Shown: one piece after another, positions 62,860-64,000 of the stretch
Layout: each line of letters starts with the position of its first letter
Position numbering within the stretch: the first letter of the stretch is position 1
NCBI GenBank assembly: GCA_024280215.1
Contig: JAJRQO010000036.1
Coordinates: forward strand, 1-64,000
DNA length: 64,000 bases
DNA from: Candidatus Zixiibacteriota bacterium
Lineage (GTDB): Bacteria > Zixibacteria > MSB-5A5 > GN15 > FEB-12
Reading direction: 5' to 3'
Translations under genes and position numbers: made by a program
Notes under the pieces: generated by a model
What the model was told of the DNA's origin: nothing
The model's database searches: none
What the model saw: the letters and a program-made list of their open reading frames with translations, nothing else

Positions 62860-62903
62860 TGAAAAATCTCTCAAGAGCAACTTGCATCTTTTTATCAAAC
62901 AGT
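62860..62903 (+). repeat. 44-bp direct repeat, right copy
   Basis: This is an exact copy of 61363-61406, ending 11 bases before the ATG of the ComEA-like gene. Confidence 0.95.
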
Positions 62904-62914
62904 TATATTTTTTT

Positions 62915-63286
62915 ATGAATAAATATTTTGATTTCTCAAACAGACAGTTAAAATTTGTTCTCTTTCTCATTGTGAGCTTGTTACTTTTAGGCTCACTCCA
63001 ATTTATAAAGCAGTTTGCAACACCAACAAAAAATTCACCTACTTTTGAAATTCACCTTGGCGAAAACAACAGTAAACTAACAGGCACATTTATTCTTGAT
63101 CCGAATCTTGCTCCCGCTGACTCACTCGAACTACTTCCGGGGATTGGTAAAGTCTTAGCAGACAGAATTATCGCATACAGACAACATAATCGTTTTGATA
63201 AAACTGTAGACATCACAGACGTCAAGGGAATCGGTCCCAAATTGTACGAAAAAATCAAACCGTATCTGCAGGTTGAAACTCAATGA
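62915..63286 (+). CDS. ComEA-like membrane-anchored helix-hairpin-helix protein
   Basis: The 123-residue protein has one membrane segment (about residues 12-29, K-F-V-L-F-L-I-V-S-L-L-L-L-G). After a linker it carries a helix-hairpin-helix pair: L-L-P-G-I-G-K-V-L-A-D-R-I and V-K-G-I-G-P-K-L-Y-E-K-I. This is the ComEA layout, in which the HhH part binds DNA in the periplasm during uptake. No SD-like sequence precedes the ATG at 62915. An earlier in-frame ATG would run through the 44-bp repeat and is unlikely. It overlaps the next gene by four bases. Confidence 0.85.
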   Translation: MNKYFDFSNRQLKFVLFLIVSLLLLGSLQFIKQFATPTKNSPTFEIHLGENNSKLTGTFILDPNLAPADSLELLPGIGKVLADRIIAYRQHNRFDKTVDITDVKGIGPKLYEKIKPYLQVETQ

Positions 63287-64000
63287 ATAGATCAGTTACT
63301 ATTGGCATTGACAACCGTGATGGAACTTACTTTGTTGCACGAGTTGAACATCAAGCAGGTCGTCCAGATATTAAAGCACTCATTCGGTTTGATGCTGAAC
63401 ATTTTAACGGACATCATCTACTTGAAGGGAGCAAAATAGTAATCTCTATTCCCGACAATCAAACGATGATAAAACAAATCCAGATGCATGCTGATACAAA
63501 CATATTAGAAAAAGTACAGTTTGAACTCGAAACAGCATTACTTGATGATGCCGATAATTTTTTCTTTGACATTATTCAAACGAATCTTAACAATCATTAT
63601 GTTGGTTTGACAATCCGCAAAGAACTGACCAGTAAACTCATCGATCCATTTGTTAAACAAAATGGCGACCTTAGTTTTTCCACAGCAGGAGTGATGCGAG
63701 CAGCAGCACTTGCCCGTGGTTTTTTAATATACTGTACTCAATCTGGTGGTGAGTTTAGTGCCGTCATCGATTTTGGAAAAAATTCAGCATCAATTGCTTT
63801 TATCTATCAACAGCAAATTGTCGATTTATCTGGATTGTCTTTAAATGAAGATTATTTTAGCACAAATGAAAATTTCCATAAATTGATTATTGAACTCAAA
63901 ACTTTGCTCAATTACAAATCAGCAACTCTGTTAGATAAAGGGATTTCTGTTCCATTATCAAAATTATTCGTCATCGGTGAACATTTGGATGATTCTTTGC
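63283..64000 (+). CDS. PilM-like actin-fold protein, 3' end outside the window
   Basis: The frame starts with an ATG that overlaps the ComEA-like stop (ATGA) and stays open to the window edge, giving 239 residues. The N terminus V-T-I-G-I-D-N-R-D-G-T-Y-F-V-A-R and the later V-I-D-F-G-K-N-S-A-S-I-A-F match the phosphate-1 and phosphate-2 regions of the PilM/FtsA-like ATPase fold. The usual G-x-D in phosphate 1 is kept, but similarity to known PilM is low. Beside a ComEA-like gene this points to a type IV pilus or DNA-uptake operon continuing to the right. Confidence 0.6.
   Translation, partial: MNRSVTIGIDNRDGTYFVARVEHQAGRPDIKALIRFDAEHFNGHHLLEGSKIVISIPDNQTMIKQIQMHADTNILEKVQFELETALLDDADNFFFDIIQTNLNNHYVGLTIRKELTSKLIDPFVKQNGDLSFSTAGVMRAAALARGFLIYCTQSGGEFSAVIDFGKNSASIAFIYQQQIVDLSGLSLNEDYFSTNENFHKLIIELKTLLNYKSATLLDKGISVPLSKLFVIGEHLDDSL

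Overview
The window is about 64 kb of AT-rich chromosomal DNA, probably from an uncultured member of the FCB superphylum. I lean towards a Zixibacteria-like or related lineage. Five large secreted proteins end in a type IX secretion (T9SS)-like sorting domain of the form Q-N-Y/F-P-N-P-F-N-x-x-T or a relaxed version. Two others end in dockerin-type calcium-binding doublets (D-x-D-G-x-G-x-x-D-I-x-D-L). A TonB receptor / sorted protein / PorV-PorQ operon is present, as are lptC, ispG and an LPS-type cell envelope. This is an inference from protein families. There is no rRNA in the window and only one tRNA. Promoters resembling the sigma70 TTGACA/TATAAT consensus are common, unlike those of typical Bacteroidetes.

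Layout. 1-420: tail of a DinB-family gene. 421-1326: gene-free stretch filled with short palindromes. 1327-10771 (minus): an M4 metalloprotease with eight Ig-like repeats and a dockerin, an M1 aminopeptidase, and a secreted propeller-like protein. 10899-18027: an exosortase locus, with two membrane-anchored SGNH-like proteins facing an exosortase-EpsI-sorted-protein operon, a Tat-exported DUF362-like protein, and a paralogue of the propeller-like protein. 18031-35867: an exopolysaccharide locus. Its minus operon holds a flippase, a GT4 glycosyltransferase and a methyltransferase-kinase fusion. Its ten-gene plus operon runs from a consensus promoter through a UDP-uronate epimerase, UDP-glucose dehydrogenase, two CapK/PaaK adenylate-forming enzymes flanking an O-antigen ligase/polymerase, three GT4 enzymes and two hexapeptide acyltransferases. 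36042-41314: a deacetylase-like protein, a beta-helix protein and a fibronectin-type-III protein.

41340-44397 (minus) is the most unusual unit: a carrier protein, a seryl-tRNA-synthetase-like amino acid:[carrier protein] ligase, a GNAT-type acyltransferase and a hexapeptide acyltransferase in one tight operon. It looks like a system that activates an amino acid, loads it on a carrier and passes it to an acceptor, perhaps the cell-surface glycan made next door. 44583-51763 (minus): the PorV/PorQ-like protein, a giant sorted protein and a TonB-dependent receptor.

52223-64000: tRNA-Glu with a consensus promoter, a glutamate semialdehyde dehydrogenase, a lipoprotein beta-propeller, a SHOCT protein with a tiny zinc-ribbon gene behind it, ispG, an omptin-type outer-membrane protease, an alkyltransferase-like DNA repair protein, lptC and a MobA-like remnant. 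Then comes a self-contained lipoprotein cassette, with its own promoter and terminator, lying between two perfect 44-bp direct repeats and interrupted at a 12-C tract. The window ends with a ComEA-like gene overlapping the start of a PilM-like gene.
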